From assembly GCF_900089755.1 (NCBI RefSeq), contig NZ_FLOC01000002.1:186001-250000 (forward strand): a stretch of DNA of 64,000 nt, given 5' to 3'. The stretch comes from Marinomonas aquimarina. GTDB taxonomy: Bacteria > Pseudomonadota > Gammaproteobacteria > Pseudomonadales > Marinomonadaceae. The stretch's first letter is position 1, and each line of letters opens with the position of its first letter. A program made the position numbers and the translations under genes. The notes beneath the pieces were generated by a model, which saw nothing but the letters and a program-made list of their open reading frames with translations, was not told the DNA's origin and made no database searches. Shown piece by piece: positions 63,458-64,000 of this stretch.

Positions 63458-64000
63458 TTAAAGCGGTGTTACTTCGAAGTAACCCACATCACAACCTTCT
63501 TCGGCTGCACACTGCGTTTGTTCTGCTTTAGTACGAACAGATAGACCTTGCGCTTCCGCGATTTGATCCATTGCACCAGCAAACCAACCAGTAAACATGT
63601 AATCGATTTTACGATTTACTTTTTTACCGTGAATCTTTTCGTAGTGGTAAACGAACGCAGAATTTTCAAGACGTACTTTAGCAGTACCTTTCTCGATATC
63701 TAGCTCTTCAGTGATGAAGAAACCCCAACCACGTTGAGATAGACGTTTTAGGTAGTGGTGCCAAACATCAGCGCCAGAGATACCGTGACAAGCTGCCTCT
63801 TGCTCACACCAGAAGTAAGCAGATTTGTAGCCTGCTTTGTAAAGAATCTCTGCATAACGCTCTGCGCCGATCTCATCTTCGATACCCATATGGTTGTTTA
63901 CGAAGAAGTGACGTGGAACGTAAAGCATTGGCAACGCATCCGTTGTCCATACGCCTGTTTCATCATCAACTACGATTGGCATTTCTGGAGCATGTGTACC
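63458..64000 (-). CDS. DUF5943-type protein of the dimethylglycine operon, 5' end cut
   Basis: Companion of dgcAB (PA5397-like by position). The frame is open to base 64000. An ATG at 63982 lacks a ribosome site, and the codons upstream of it (HAPE) look like normal coding sequence, so the true start is likely a few codons outside. At least 174 residues: begins VDDETGVWTTDALPMLYVPRH, has a 4-vinyl-reductase-like body with WCEQEAACHG, and ends with Cys-rich EQTQCAAEEGCDVGYFEVTP. Function unknown. Confidence 0.78.
   Translation of the reverse strand, partial: GTHAPEMPIVVDDETGVWTTDALPMLYVPRHFFVNNHMGIEDEIGAERYAEILYKAGYKSAYFWCEQEAACHGISGADVWHHYLKRLSQRGWGFFITEELDIEKGTAKVRLENSAFVYHYEKIHGKKVNRKIDYMFTGWFAGAMDQIAEAQGLSVRTKAEQTQCAAEEGCDVGYFEVTPL

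Overview
The window is a stretch of chromosome from a Gram-negative, probably marine gammaproteobacterium. The best guess is the Oceanospirillales (Marinomonas and relatives). This rests on a gene order close to the Pseudomonas ftsK-lolA-rarA-serS and infA-clpA-clpS-cspD-mnmA-hflD backbone, a monomeric NADP isocitrate dehydrogenase, an outer-membrane porin, a uvrY-uvrC-pgsA-tRNA cluster, and a large glycine-betaine catabolic block. No rRNA, CRISPR array, insertion sequence, integrase or prophage was seen. Both ends cut a gene.

Layout. 1-6.9 kb: the 3' part of a sodium/solute-symporter-type hybrid sensor kinase, then a leftward group of rsuA, a DUF2750 protein, a HugZ-like heme protein and a RutR-like TetR regulator, plus a YitT membrane protein and a small helical protein behind a Fur-box-like site. 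6.97-10.6 kb: a leftward cobalamin salvage cluster (cobT-cobS-cobC-TRIC/UPF0126 channel-btuR). 10.65-18.1 kb: RNA metabolism (rlmB, rnr), PEP synthase ppsA with its divergent regulator ppsR, and a YbiI-type DksA/TraR zinc-finger protein. 18.4-22.0 kb: a tRNA cluster (Gly, Cys, Leu and a second identical Cys) with pgsA, uvrC and a GacA/UvrY response regulator. 22.2-23.8 kb: a DnaT-like protein and a lambda-P-like protein, likely a chromosomal helicase-loading pair. 24.0-26.6 kb: hpf, yccA and the tusDCBE sulfur relay. 26.6-34.9 kb: cobA/SUMT, serS, crcB, rarA, lolA, ftsK and a porin. 35.4-45.2 kb: aat, infA, clpA, clpS, cspD, rluE, a nudJ that overlaps rluE by 143 nt, mnmA, hflD and icd.

45.4-64.0 kb is dominated by glycine betaine use: gbdR, gbcB and gbcA (betaine to dimethylglycine), a BCCT transporter, dgcA/dgcB with dedicated etfA/etfB (dimethylglycine to sarcosine), and a DUF5943 companion gene cut by the window end. 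Inserted in this block are a cNMP/CBS/DUF294 nucleotidyltransferase-like protein with a DnaQ-type exonuclease directly behind gbcB, and a DUF3015-DUF4105 envelope pair. The model is import by BCCT, Rieske demethylation by GbcAB, flavoprotein demethylation by DgcAB with electrons passed to the EtfAB-type flavoprotein, and activation by GbdR. Repeats of ACGACA lie upstream of gbdR, between gbcA and gbcB, and upstream of the BCCT gene, and are proposed as the shared operator.

The most notable non-coding structures are the paired inverted repeats ahead of icd, a long-spaced inverted repeat ahead of the BCCT gene, two nested hairpins (5551-5600, 18861-18908), a terminator whose stem uses the CCA end of tRNA-Leu, and terminators that hold the stop codon of the gene they end. 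All family assignments come from reading motifs and remembered family sequences; no database search was run.
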